From: a bacterium
Lineage (GTDB): Bacteria; Hydrogenedentota; Hydrogenedentia; Hydrogenedentiales; SLHB01
DNA length: 16,008 nt
Reading direction: 5' to 3'
Assembly: GCA_024231375.1 (NCBI GenBank)
Contig: JAAEQP010001059.1
Coordinates: 1-16,008 of the forward strand
Position numbers and translations under genes: made by a program. Shown in pieces: positions 8,743 through 14,797 of the stretch; position 1 is the stretch's first letter, and each line of letters opens with the position of its first letter. The notes under the pieces are model-generated. The model searched no databases. It was not told where the DNA came from and saw only the letters and a list, made by a program, of their open reading frames with translations.

Positions 8743-9123
8743 CTAGTCCTCCTCGCCTTGGGGCGGGTCGATCAACTCGCGGATGCGGCCCAATTCATCG
8801 TCGGGAATCTGCTCGCTCTTGAGGAGATACGAGACCAGTCCCGCGGTGGAACCACCAAACACACGGTCCACAAACTCGCGCGTGGCCTTCTTCCGCACGT
8901 TCTCCGGTTCGACGAGGGGTTTGAAGATGAAGGTACGCCCGTCCCGCTCGTGGCCCACGGCGTCCTTCGCCTCCAGCTTGCGCAACAGGGTCTGCACCGT
9001 GCTGTGCGCGATAGGCGCGTCCTCGTTGAGGGCGTCGGTGATTTCCCGCGCGGTCGCGCGTCCCTTCCCCCACAAGACATTCATGATCTTGAGCTGTACC
9101 CGCCCGAGTCGCGGCGCTGCCAT
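8743..9123 (-). CDS. blaI: BlaI/MecI/CopY-family transcriptional repressor
   Basis: A 126-residue winged-helix repressor. The N-terminal domain (about 5-75) contains LKIMNVLWGKGRATAREI, a recognition helix in STVQTLLRKLEAK, and a wing in VGHERDGRTFIFKP. The C-terminal part is a short helical dimerisation region. The family binds palindromic operators as a dimer and is inactivated by cleavage when its M56 partner senses a signal. The start at 9123 is chosen over an in-frame ATG at 9150 because GGGAGGGG lies five bases upstream and the product then begins like other family members. The operator at 9164-9177 lies within its own promoter, so negative autoregulation is likely. The M56 gene follows 2 bp later. 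The symbol reflects the family; beta-lactam response is not implied. Confidence 0.92.
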   Translation of the reverse strand: MAAPRLGRVQLKIMNVLWGKGRATAREITDALNEDAPIAHSTVQTLLRKLEAKDAVGHERDGRTFIFKPLVEPENVRKKATREFVDRVFGGSTAGLVSYLLKSEQIPDDELGRIRELIDPPQGEED

Positions 9124-9149
9124 GGCTACCCCTCCCGATTGCCCATTCA

Positions 9150-9163
9150 TTTACCGCATTAAA
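9150..9163. promoter_or_regulatory. Second, degenerate BlaI operator-like site
   Basis: TTTACCGCATTAAA directly abuts the perfect palindrome at 9164-9177 and matches it at 10 of 14 positions, including the whole TTTACC half. On the minus strand it falls around the expected transcription start. It may be a low-affinity second operator giving cooperative binding. Confidence 0.45.
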
Positions 9164-9190
9164 TTTACCATGGTAAACGACTGGTGTCAA
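9162..9190 (-). promoter_or_regulatory. Sigma-70-type promoter of the blaI-M56-cupin operon
   Basis: Reading the minus strand there is a perfect -35 box TTGACA (complement of 9185-9190), a 17-bp spacer, and a -10 box TAAATT (complement of 9162-9167; four of six matches). Transcription would start about 30 bp before the blaI ATG at 9123. The operator palindrome covers part of the -10 box and the spacer. Confidence 0.75.
9164..9177. promoter_or_regulatory. Probable BlaI operator, perfect 14-bp palindrome
   Basis: TTTACCATGGTAAA is a perfect palindrome overlapping the -10 box and spacer of the blaI promoter. Position and symmetry are those expected of a BlaI/MecI-family dimer site, so the repressor would block its own operon. 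Binding itself is inference. Confidence 0.7.
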
Positions 9191-9292
9191 CTCCCCTTTT
9201 CGCCTAGGTAACCGCGCTCAATCGACAGGTAAGCGTCATCCCGGCCGCAAGGCGTCCCCTACCCCCGGGCCGGAAACCAAGCCCCTGGCGGA

Positions 9293-9394
9293 TGTGCCAC
9301 CCACAAACTCGTTTGTGGGTGTCTTCGGGCACACGGGAAGTCGCTGGGCTCGGGCAATCCGGACACCCACAAGCTGGCGCTTGAAGGTGGCACA
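9293..9394. repeat. GTGCCACC-bracketed paired-hairpin repeat, copy B
   Basis: A 102-bp element with inverted ends TGTGCCACC (9293-9301) and GGTGGCACA (9386-9394). Next to the left end is a near-continuous palindrome, CACCCACAAAC-TC-GTTTGTGGGTG (9298-9321). Next to the right end is an imperfect counterpart, CACCCACAAGC...GCTTGAAGGTG (9 of 11 pairs). The layout repeats that of 4791-4860. It lies between the blaI promoter and the terminator of the porin gene. Apart from this element the stretch 9191-9424 shows no gene. Confidence 0.65.
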
Positions 9395-9424
9395 CTCGGG
9401 ATTAGGAACCCCCACAAACAGAAC

Positions 9425-9460
9425 GACGCCCCGGAACGCGTCTCGCGTGTCCGGGGCGTC
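9425..9460 (-). terminator. Strong hairpin downstream of the porin gene
   Basis: Arms GACGCCCCGGA (9425-9435) and TCCGGGGCGTC (9450-9460) pair perfectly over 11 bp. The stem continues with ACGCG-TCT-CGCGT inside (9436-9448) after one unpaired G. It lies 25 bp past the porin stop. On the minus strand a T-rich stretch (GTTCTGTTTGTG) follows. It probably ends the porin transcript. Confidence 0.75.
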
Positions 9461-9485
9461 GATTCAACTCGTATGGCGGTGAAAG

Positions 9486-11057
9486 TTAGAACTTCACCTT
9501 CGTCTCGAAGTAGAGGTAGTCGGCGTCGTCGCCGTCGCTACCACCGTTGAAGCCAAGGCCGTTGGCATTGGTGTAGCTGCCGTCTTCAAGGCCGTTGCCC
9601 ACGAACAGGTGGGACCAACCGGCTTCGAAGGTCAGGTCTTCGGTGTAGGCGTAGGTGGCCCACAGGCCGACTTCCCAACCAAGGTCTTCGGCCGATTCCA
9701 TGGTGCGGAACGGACGCGCCGCGTTGATCGGGATGGTCCACTCACCGAGGGTGATGGACTGGGGACGCGCGAAGGGATCGACCACTTCGAAGTACGCCGC
9801 GTCAACACCGATTTCCAGACTCTCGGTCGGCTTCACGGTCATGCCGCCACCGGCCATCCAGAAATTCGACATCTGGGCGTTGGTGTCCATGAACTTGCTG
9901 TATTCGATTCCCGAGCAGAGGCGCATGAAGCCCATGCTGGCTTCGGGCTTGTAGAAGGGATTGACCCACTCCCACCAGTTGAGGTCGCGGTTGTCGTTGC
10001 CGCTGTAGAAGGCGCCCTTCACATACACGCGGGGCTGCCAGACCATGTCGATGGAGTATCCGACCGTCAGGTCGCCGCCCCAGTTATCGAACTCGGCGTC
10101 GTCGTCACCATAAAGCGACGGGCTGAACAGCGCGCCGACCTGGCCGGCCTCGCCCATCTGGTACACGGCTTCCATCTCGTAGTCGAACCCGGCCACTTCG
10201 CCATACAGGCGCAGGCCGAAGTTGTGCAGGTTGGTGACATCGTAGTCGTCCAGACCGAGGATGTCTTCGACCCACTCGAGGGGCGCGATGAAATTGGTGT
10301 CGTTCACGCTGCGGGCGTCGCGGGCCAGCAGCCAGTAGGCGTCGGCGTTGAAGGCAGGCGACGGATTGACCATCACGTAGATGCCGTAAAGGTCGCAGTC
10401 GCCGTCTTCTTCAGCAGGGCTGGCTTCGAAGGCTTTGCCCCAGATCGCGTTCAGAGTAACCATGTCCAACTTGTACATGGCATGGATGGCGTCGATGGAA
10501 TGGCCCGTGAAGTTGGAGTTGGTCGTCGAGTTGCCGACCAGGATCCCTTTACCGAACACGTACTCGCGGCGGCCGAAGAACACGCTCAAGGGCTGGCCCG
10601 CGATGTTGTGCATCTCGATGAAAGCCTGGAACACCTCGACATCGTCGGTGCTAACCGCACGCGAATCGGCGCCAGTGACGTAATTGGAGCGAAAGTCTTC
10701 GCCCCAGATATCGTAGCTGTCCAACTCGATGGTGGCGGCCACATCGTCCGTGAAGTCGGCCTTCACGCACAGGCGGGTCCGCTGCTCGACGAATTTCACG
10801 TCGTTGCTATCCGAAGAATCCCACGCGAATGGGCTGAGGATGCTCTGTCCGCCGAACACGTCGCCAATGGCCCGGGCAGGCAGGAACGAAGCCGGCCAGC
10901 GGGTCTCAAGGGCGTTCGGGCTCGTGAACGCGTTCATCCAGTAGTTACCGCGAATGCGGATTTCTCCGCCAACCTGAACAGTCTGCAACTCGGCCAAGGC
11001 GGAGAAGGACGCAGTCATCAAAATCCCCACCAGGACCACAACACCAATCTTGCGCAT
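9486..11057 (-). CDS. Alginate-export-type outer-membrane porin
   Basis: A 523-residue protein with a Sec signal peptide (residues 1-22, cleavage after SFSALA). The mature part begins QTVQVGGEIRIRGNYW, then shows alternating polar and aromatic strands throughout, with VEQRTRLCVKADFTDDVAATIELDS-like segments. It ends in ETKVKF with the terminal Phe expected of outer-membrane barrels. These features match the alginate-export (AlgE-like) porin group common in Planctomycetota and related phyla, but the transported substrate cannot be told. The start at 11057 is chosen over the in-frame ATG at 11078 because GGAGG lies five bases upstream and the signal peptide then starts correctly (MRKIGVVVLV). 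It is a single-gene unit ending at the terminator at 9425-9460, and divergent from the DUF1080 gene. Confidence 0.82.
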   Translation of the reverse strand: MRKIGVVVLVGILMTASFSALAELQTVQVGGEIRIRGNYWMNAFTSPNALETRWPASFLPARAIGDVFGGQSILSPFAWDSSDSNDVKFVEQRTRLCVKADFTDDVAATIELDSYDIWGEDFRSNYVTGADSRAVSTDDVEVFQAFIEMHNIAGQPLSVFFGRREYVFGKGILVGNSTTNSNFTGHSIDAIHAMYKLDMVTLNAIWGKAFEASPAEEDGDCDLYGIYVMVNPSPAFNADAYWLLARDARSVNDTNFIAPLEWVEDILGLDDYDVTNLHNFGLRLYGEVAGFDYEMEAVYQMGEAGQVGALFSPSLYGDDDAEFDNWGGDLTVGYSIDMVWQPRVYVKGAFYSGNDNRDLNWWEWVNPFYKPEASMGFMRLCSGIEYSKFMDTNAQMSNFWMAGGGMTVKPTESLEIGVDAAYFEVVDPFARPQSITLGEWTIPINAARPFRTMESAEDLGWEVGLWATYAYTEDLTFEAGWSHLFVGNGLEDGSYTNANGLGFNGGSDGDDADYLYFETKVKF

Positions 11058-11072
11058 TACTACCTCCATTGC

Positions 11073-11105
11073 GGGCATTCGTCAGCCACCGGGCGTGGAA
11101 TGCCC
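11073..11105. promoter_or_regulatory. Inverted repeat in the porin leader
   Basis: GGGCATTC (11073-11080) and GAATGCCC (11098-11105) are perfect inverted arms with a 17-bp spacer. They lie 16 bp upstream of the porin ATG, close to its ribosome binding site. It may be a leader hairpin affecting translation or a regulator site. No convincing porin promoter was found in 11106-11295. Confidence 0.35.
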
Positions 11106-11295
11106 CCATCTTTTCCGTTCGTTGCCATGCCAGCCGGGCGTCACATCGCAACCCCCGGCACACTGAAGGCATAAACCGGGTGATACGAGCGAGAAAAATC
11201 CCCTCGAGCCCCCGTGCCGCACGGTCCACCCCGCGCAACAGGATGTCAAGAAACATCCATTCGTAGCCGTCGTGGGATACCTTAGCCGAAATCCA

Positions 11296-11356
11296 ATCGG
11301 ATCTCAACCCTTTTCTGTGGACTCCTTTCCACATATTCCCGGACCGCCGATCCGAT
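11296..11356. promoter_or_regulatory. Nested inverted repeats in the divergent intergenic region
   Basis: The outer arms ATCGGATC (11296-11303) and GATCCGAT (11349-11356) are perfect 8-bp inverted repeats. Almost concentric with them are TGTGGA (11316-11321) and TCCACA (11328-11333). The structure lies upstream of the DUF1080 promoter, in the region shared with the divergent porin gene, and could be an operator or a hairpin. Confidence 0.4.
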
Positions 11357-11398
11357 AGACCTGCCTCCGCGCACAGGGATGCGATGATGGGACACGCT

Positions 11399-11407
11399 TG
11401 GTATAAT
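11399..11407 (+). promoter_or_regulatory. Extended -10 promoter for the DUF1080-Gfo/Idh operon
   Basis: TGGTATAAT contains a perfect -10 hexamer (11402-11407) preceded by TGn, the extended -10 element. No good -35 box is seen at the usual distance, which is acceptable for extended -10 promoters. The leader to the ATG at 11472 would be about 58 bases. Confidence 0.6.
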
Positions 11408-11471
11408 CGGCGGCACTCGGAACGCCAAGTCCGCGAATTCCCGCGGAGGCCGCGATCTCCAGGAGGTGCGT

Positions 11472-12161
11472 ATGAGACGGATTCTTCCCGTTCTGGTGGC
11501 CGTGTCGATCGCGGCCGTGACGGCAGGGGCCGCGAAGAAGAAGGACGAGCCTCTCCCCCGTCCTGTGGGAACCCTCACTCCCGCCCCCGCAGGCGACGGA
11601 TGGATCGACCTGTTCGATGCGAGCCACCAGAAGGAATGGAAACTCGACAAGCCGCGAGACGGCATCTTCGCCTTCGAAGACGGGGTCATGCACATCAGCG
11701 GCCACAAGCCCACACGTTACATCGGATACATGAAGGAGACCTTCTCGGACTTCCAACTCCACGTTGAGTTCAAGGTCACCAAGGACGCCAACAGCGGCGT
11801 GCTGTTTCGCGCTGACCCGTCGAGCCCGCCCTACACAGGGATGGAAATCCAGGTCTACGACGACCACGGCAAGCCGCCGTCGTGGTACGGCTGCGGCGCC
11901 CTGTACGACGTGGCGTCGCCCATGTTCAACATGAGCAATCCCGCGGGCGAATGGAATTCCCTCGACATCACGTTGAAGGGAAAACACCTCGTAACGGTGA
12001 TGAACGGGTGGAAAGTGCTCGACGTGGATCTGTCCGTCATGAAGCGGCCCGTGGGCAAGTTCAAGACGCCTTACGATCAACTGTCTCTGGAGGGACATCT
12101 GTTTCTTCAGGACCACGGAAATGAACTGTGGTACCGCAACGTGCGGATCAAGAAGCTGTAG
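11472..12161 (+). CDS. Exported DUF1080 protein (3-keto-disaccharide hydrolase family)
   Basis: A 229-residue protein with a Sec signal peptide (about 1-21, MRRILPVLVAVSIAAVTAGA) and one DUF1080 domain (about 40-229), a concanavalin-like jelly roll. Family hallmarks seen are GWIDLFD (43-49), NSGVLFR (107-113), MEIQVYD (124-130), CGALYD (141-146) and LQDHG (212-216). Members of this family cleave 3-keto-glycosides produced by a partner oxidoreductase; others are uncharacterised. The start is the ATG at 11472, with AGGAGG at 11461-11466 five bases upstream. The in-frame GTG at 11466 lies within that site and is rejected. The Gfo/Idh oxidoreductase gene starts 14 bp after this stop, so the two are one operon, which supports an oxidise-then-cleave role outside the cytoplasmic membrane. 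Confidence 0.88.
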   Translation: MRRILPVLVAVSIAAVTAGAAKKKDEPLPRPVGTLTPAPAGDGWIDLFDASHQKEWKLDKPRDGIFAFEDGVMHISGHKPTRYIGYMKETFSDFQLHVEFKVTKDANSGVLFRADPSSPPYTGMEIQVYDDHGKPPSWYGCGALYDVASPMFNMSNPAGEWNSLDITLKGKHLVTVMNGWKVLDVDLSVMKRPVGKFKTPYDQLSLEGHLFLQDHGNELWYRNVRIKKL

Positions 12162-12175
12162 CAGGGGGAATCATA

Positions 12176-13525
12176 ATGACGACTCGACGCTTATCACGCA
12201 GAACGTTCCTGGCTGGTGTCGCCAGCGTTACCGCCGGGTGCGCCACACGCCCCGGCAAAGCGCCCGCGGTCATCTCGACCCGTTCGCCCAACGACAAACT
12301 CAACGTAGCCGCCATCGGCTGCGGAGGCAAAGGCTTCGTGGACATCAGCGGAGCGGCCGCCGTCGGCGAAAACGTGGTTGCCCTGTGCGACGTCGACCTC
12401 AATCGCGCGAAGCGGGCGTTTCACACATGGCCCGACGCGAAACAGTACCAGGACTACCGGGTCATGTTGGAGAAGCAGAAGGACATCGACGCCGTCACCA
12501 TTTCGACGCCGGACCATACCCACGCGTGCGCGACCATGCTCGCCATGTCCCTTGGCAAACACGTGTACACGCAGAAGCCGCTCACCCATTCCATCTTCGA
12601 GGCGCGGGCATTGACCAAGGCCGCGGCAAAGTACGACGTGGCCACGCAGATGGGCAACCAAGGCCATTCCATGGAAGACACGCGCGTGGCCTGCGAACTG
12701 GTTTGGGCCGGCGCTATTGGCGACGTGCGTGAGGTCCATTGCTGGACCGACCGGCCCGAAGGCGGACGCTGGAAGCAGGGGATCACCACCATTTCGCCGG
12801 CCCTGCCCGTGCCGGACTATCTCGATTGGGATGTGTGGATCGGACCGGCCCCCATGCGCGCGTACAACTACGACTACCATCCCCGCAATTGGCGCGGCTG
12901 GTGGGACTTCGGCTGCGGCGCATTGGGCGACATGGGGTGTCACATCATGGACGCGCCCTATTGGGCGCTTCATCTGGGCGCGCCGACCTCGGTGGAATGC
13001 ACGCATCAGAAAAACAACAACGATCAGACCGGCCCGACGGAATGCGTCATCCGGTACGAGTTCCCCGAGCGCGTGATCGACGGCAAGACACTGCCGCCGG
13101 TGACGCTCTATTGGTACGAGGGCAGCGTTATGCCGCCGAAGCCCGAAGCTATGGGCGACACGCCTCTCGACACGAACGGAACCCTGATGATCGGAAGCGA
13201 CGGCGTACTCAACAGCGGCGCCACCGGCGACAAGCCGCGCCTGTTCCCCGAGTCGCTCGACAAAGACTTTGTGCGACCCGATCCGACCATCGAGCGCGTC
13301 GGCGGCCCCTACGAGGACTGGATCGCGGCGTGCAAGGGGGTGCGGCCCCAGGCATGTTCGAACTTCTCGTACTCGGGCCCCCTCACCGAGGCCGTGCTGC
13401 TGGGCAACGTGGCGCTGCGGGTGGGTGAACGTTGCGAATGGAATGCCAAGAAGATGAAGATCACCAACCTCCCCGAGGCGAATCGGTTCGTCGGACGCGA
13501 CTACCGTGAGGGATGGACTCTATAG
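12176..13525 (+). CDS. Tat-exported Gfo/Idh/MocA family oxidoreductase
   Basis: A 449-residue NAD(P)-dependent oxidoreductase. The N-terminus has a twin-arginine signal (SRRTFLAGVASVTAGC, residues 7-22) ending in a possible lipobox with C22. The Rossmann domain has GCGGKG (48-53) and the family EKP motif as QKP with K134 (YTQKPLTHS). The C-terminal GFO/IDH fold follows, with WDVWIGPAP and WWDFGCGALGDMGCH. Relatives in this group oxidise sugars or inositols, often with tightly bound cofactor. The ATG at 12176 is chosen because AGGGGGA lies six bases upstream and the Tat motif then sits at the N-terminus; 48 bp of upstream in-frame sequence overlaps the DUF1080 gene. Co-transcription with the exported DUF1080 protein suggests both act on the same saccharide. 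The exact substrate is unknown. Confidence 0.9.
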   Translation: MTTRRLSRRTFLAGVASVTAGCATRPGKAPAVISTRSPNDKLNVAAIGCGGKGFVDISGAAAVGENVVALCDVDLNRAKRAFHTWPDAKQYQDYRVMLEKQKDIDAVTISTPDHTHACATMLAMSLGKHVYTQKPLTHSIFEARALTKAAAKYDVATQMGNQGHSMEDTRVACELVWAGAIGDVREVHCWTDRPEGGRWKQGITTISPALPVPDYLDWDVWIGPAPMRAYNYDYHPRNWRGWWDFGCGALGDMGCHIMDAPYWALHLGAPTSVECTHQKNNNDQTGPTECVIRYEFPERVIDGKTLPPVTLYWYEGSVMPPKPEAMGDTPLDTNGTLMIGSDGVLNSGATGDKPRLFPESLDKDFVRPDPTIERVGGPYEDWIAACKGVRPQACSNFSYSGPLTEAVLLGNVALRVGERCEWNAKKMKITNLPEANRFVGRDYREGWTL

Positions 13526-13532
13526 ACGCTCA

Positions 13533-13605
13533 GGATTCCCCAGTTCTCATTTTGGGGCATTCGCGACCACAAGGAATCCCTCGCGCTGGCGTGTCGATTG
13601 TGGTC
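13533..13605. other. Inverted repeats just after the Gfo/Idh stop
   Basis: GGATTCC (13533-13539) pairs with GGAATCC (13573-13579), and GACCACAA (13565-13572) pairs with TTGTGGTC (13598-13605). CCCCA (13538-13542) can also pair with TGGGG (13553-13557). The stretch 13526-13918 between the convergent Gfo/Idh and aldolase genes holds no intact gene, only these and the repeats listed separately. Confidence 0.4.
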
Positions 13606-13611
13606 CGTATC

Positions 13612-13625
13612 GGAAATGGGACTGT
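13612..13625. repeat. Half copy of the GGGACTGTCCC-type repeat
   Basis: GGAAATGGGACTGT matches the left arm of the element at 3204-3268 (GGAAAT followed by GGGACTGT) with a small deletion. No right arm follows within a few tens of bases. It appears to be a decayed fragment. Confidence 0.45.
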
Positions 13626-13641
13626 AGTTTGTGGCCTTGCG

Positions 13642-13680
13642 CCCTCTCCCAGCGGCTTGCCAGCCGCGGCTGGGAGAGGG
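13642..13680. repeat. CCCTCTCCC...GGGAGAGGG hairpin, possible two-way terminator
   Basis: The arms CCCTCTCCCAGC (13642-13653) and GCTGGGAGAGGG (13669-13680) pair perfectly over 12 bp, with a short inner GGCT/AGCC pairing. GTGGGGTGAGGGG follows. This word is a very common dispersed repeat in GC-rich bacteria. Here it lies between convergent genes, where it could act as a terminator for both. Confidence 0.65.
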
Positions 13681-13767
13681 GTGGGGTGAGGGGTCTTACG
13701 ACTCCCTGGCTTGCTTCCTAACCCGGAACTTGGGATTACTGAACTGTAGACATCTGCCTGAACGCTA

Positions 13768-13815
13768 TCAATGCCCTTCCAGTGAGGCCCGGGTAGCCGC
13801 GGCCGTGCGAGCGAG
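13768..13815 (-). pseudogene. 3' tail remnant of a second HpcH/HpaI-type aldolase gene
   Basis: Read on the minus strand this encodes LARTAAATRASLEGH and a stop. The intact aldolase gene ends LARTAAATRASLQDID. Over the first 12 codons the protein is identical, yet seven codons differ only at the third base; the next codon is CAA in one and GAA in the other. That pattern points to a coding homologue that diverged under protein-level selection. A fresh duplication would not show it. The remnant stops two bases short of the hairpin repeat at 13818-13880, which separates it from the intact gene. No more of the second gene is present. Confidence 0.55.
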
Positions 13816-13817
13816 GA

Positions 13818-13880
13818 GCGAAAGAGCGGGACTGACCCCAGCGAGCGCAGCGAGACGGGTCTGTCCCTGGCTTCTTTCGC
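13818..13880. repeat. GGGACTGTCCC-type hairpin repeat, copy 2 (divergent)
   Basis: The outer arms GCGAAAG (13818-13824) and CTTTCGC (13874-13880) enclose GGGACTGACCC (13828-13838) and GGGTCTGTCCC (13857-13867), which pair at 10 of 11 positions. The centre is AGCGAGCGCAGCGAGAC. The order of parts equals the copy at 3204-3268: GGGACTG word, AGCGAG, central stem, CGAGAC, GGG-CTGTCCC word. It lies between the aldolase stop and the aldolase tail remnant. A smaller hairpin, GCGAG-TGA-CTCGC, follows on its right. Confidence 0.65.
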
Positions 13881-13918
13881 GGGCTTCGCGAGTGACTCGC
13901 CCTTCTCTTGACAGATCT

Positions 13919-14698
13919 TCAATCGATGTCTTGTAGCGAGGCGCGTGTCGCGGCAGCCGTGCGAGCGAGGAAAGCTTCATCGCTGCCGACGGTGATGAGG
14001 TTGAACCCGTAGTCGCGCCATTTCCGGGCGCCGTCCGCATCGTGTACGGGGACTCCATTGGACAATCCGCGCGCTTTCGAAATCTCAACGACCTTCTGGA
14101 CGGCCGCCACCAACTCGGGGTGATCCGGCGTGTCGGGCGCGCCCAGGTCCATCTGAAAATCGGCGGGACCAAAGAACACACCGTCGAGATGGCCGTCGGC
14201 CACGTCAAGAATGGCATCCAGATTCACCAGCCCTTGCCTGCTCTCAATCTGGATGAACAGAAACCGTGTGTTGTGCTGGTCCGCGATACGTTCCTGCATC
14301 GTGGCCGTCATCTTGCCGATGATGCTCGACCGCAATCCGAACCCGCGACGCCCGACCGGCGGAAACTTGGCGCAGTCGATGATGTGCCGCATCTGCTCCG
14401 GCGTTTCGACACGCGGAACGATGATGCCACTCACGCCCATGTCGTACGCCTGCGCAATGCGGGGATACTCGTCCTGCGCCACGCGTAGAATGCTCATGAT
14501 GCCGAGATCCTCGGCGGCGCGCGCCACGTCTATGATGCTCTCGTAGGAATGGCAACTGTGCTCGTTGTCGATCCAGAGCCACTCAAACCCCGCCCGCGCC
14601 ATCAGGCGCACCGTATGGGGAACCATGAACTCGAACATCACTGTGCCCCACGACACACGCCGCGTGCGGCAGGCCTCTTTGAACGTCAGGCGATCCAT
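13919..14698 (-). CDS. HpcH/HpaI family class II aldolase
   Basis: A 259-residue TIM-barrel aldolase of the 2-keto-3-deoxy acid / 4-hydroxy-2-oxoheptanedioate type. These enzymes reversibly split 2-oxo-4-hydroxy acids into pyruvate and an aldehyde, using a divalent metal. Visible active-site positions are WIDNEH (42-47, H47 as base), R72 in ILRV, the metal ligand E152 in IQIESRQG, and D180 in FFGPADFQ. There is no signal peptide, so it is cytoplasmic. The start ATG at 14698 has AAGGGA a few bases upstream. It stands alone on the minus strand, convergent with the Gfo/Idh gene and about 100 bp after the PspC gene. It may finish the breakdown of keto-deoxy sugars made by the neighbouring oxidative genes. 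The aldehyde partner is unknown. A remnant of a second aldolase tail lies downstream. Confidence 0.9.
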   Translation of the reverse strand: MDRLTFKEACRTRRVSWGTVMFEFMVPHTVRLMARAGFEWLWIDNEHSCHSYESIIDVARAAEDLGIMSILRVAQDEYPRIAQAYDMGVSGIIVPRVETPEQMRHIIDCAKFPPVGRRGFGLRSSIIGKMTATMQERIADQHNTRFLFIQIESRQGLVNLDAILDVADGHLDGVFFGPADFQMDLGAPDTPDHPELVAAVQKVVEISKARGLSNGVPVHDADGARKWRDYGFNLITVGSDEAFLARTAAATRASLQDID

Positions 14699-14739
14699 TG
14701 GGGGTCCCTTTCCGGCGCTTGGGGTTCAGCGTGAATCAC

Positions 14740-14753
14740 GGTGCGCACGCACC
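14740..14753. promoter_or_regulatory. Short palindrome between PspC and aldolase genes
   Basis: GGTGCG-CA-CGCACC is a 14-bp inverted repeat in the 99-bp gap. It may be a small hairpin or an operator for the aldolase gene. No clear -35/-10 pair was found there. Confidence 0.25.
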
Positions 14754-14797
14754 ACGGAAGAGTAGCACGACGCGCTGGGGCGTGTGAAACGGAACTG

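Noticed and set aside
9609..11174. 521-codon open frame on the plus strand opposite the porin gene
   Set aside because: The minus strand codes a porin with signal peptide, ribosome site and terminator. The plus-strand product looks like a shadow of that gene.
11466..11471. GTG as start of the DUF1080 gene
   Set aside because: The GTG overlaps the AGGAGG ribosome site that serves the ATG at 11472.
12194..13006. 270-codon minus-strand frame over the Gfo/Idh gene
   Set aside because: It is a shadow of a well-supported oxidoreductase gene and has no ribosome site or domain.
13642..13680. CCCTCTCCC/GGGAGAGGG hairpin as a novel element
   Set aside because: The word is a widespread dispersed repeat in many GC-rich genomes. 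It is annotated but not claimed as new.
13768..14217. 149-codon minus-strand frame running from inside the aldolase gene into the downstream gap
   Set aside because: Most of it is the aldolase gene read out of frame. Only its last 16 codons (13768-13815) are informative and are listed as a gene remnant.
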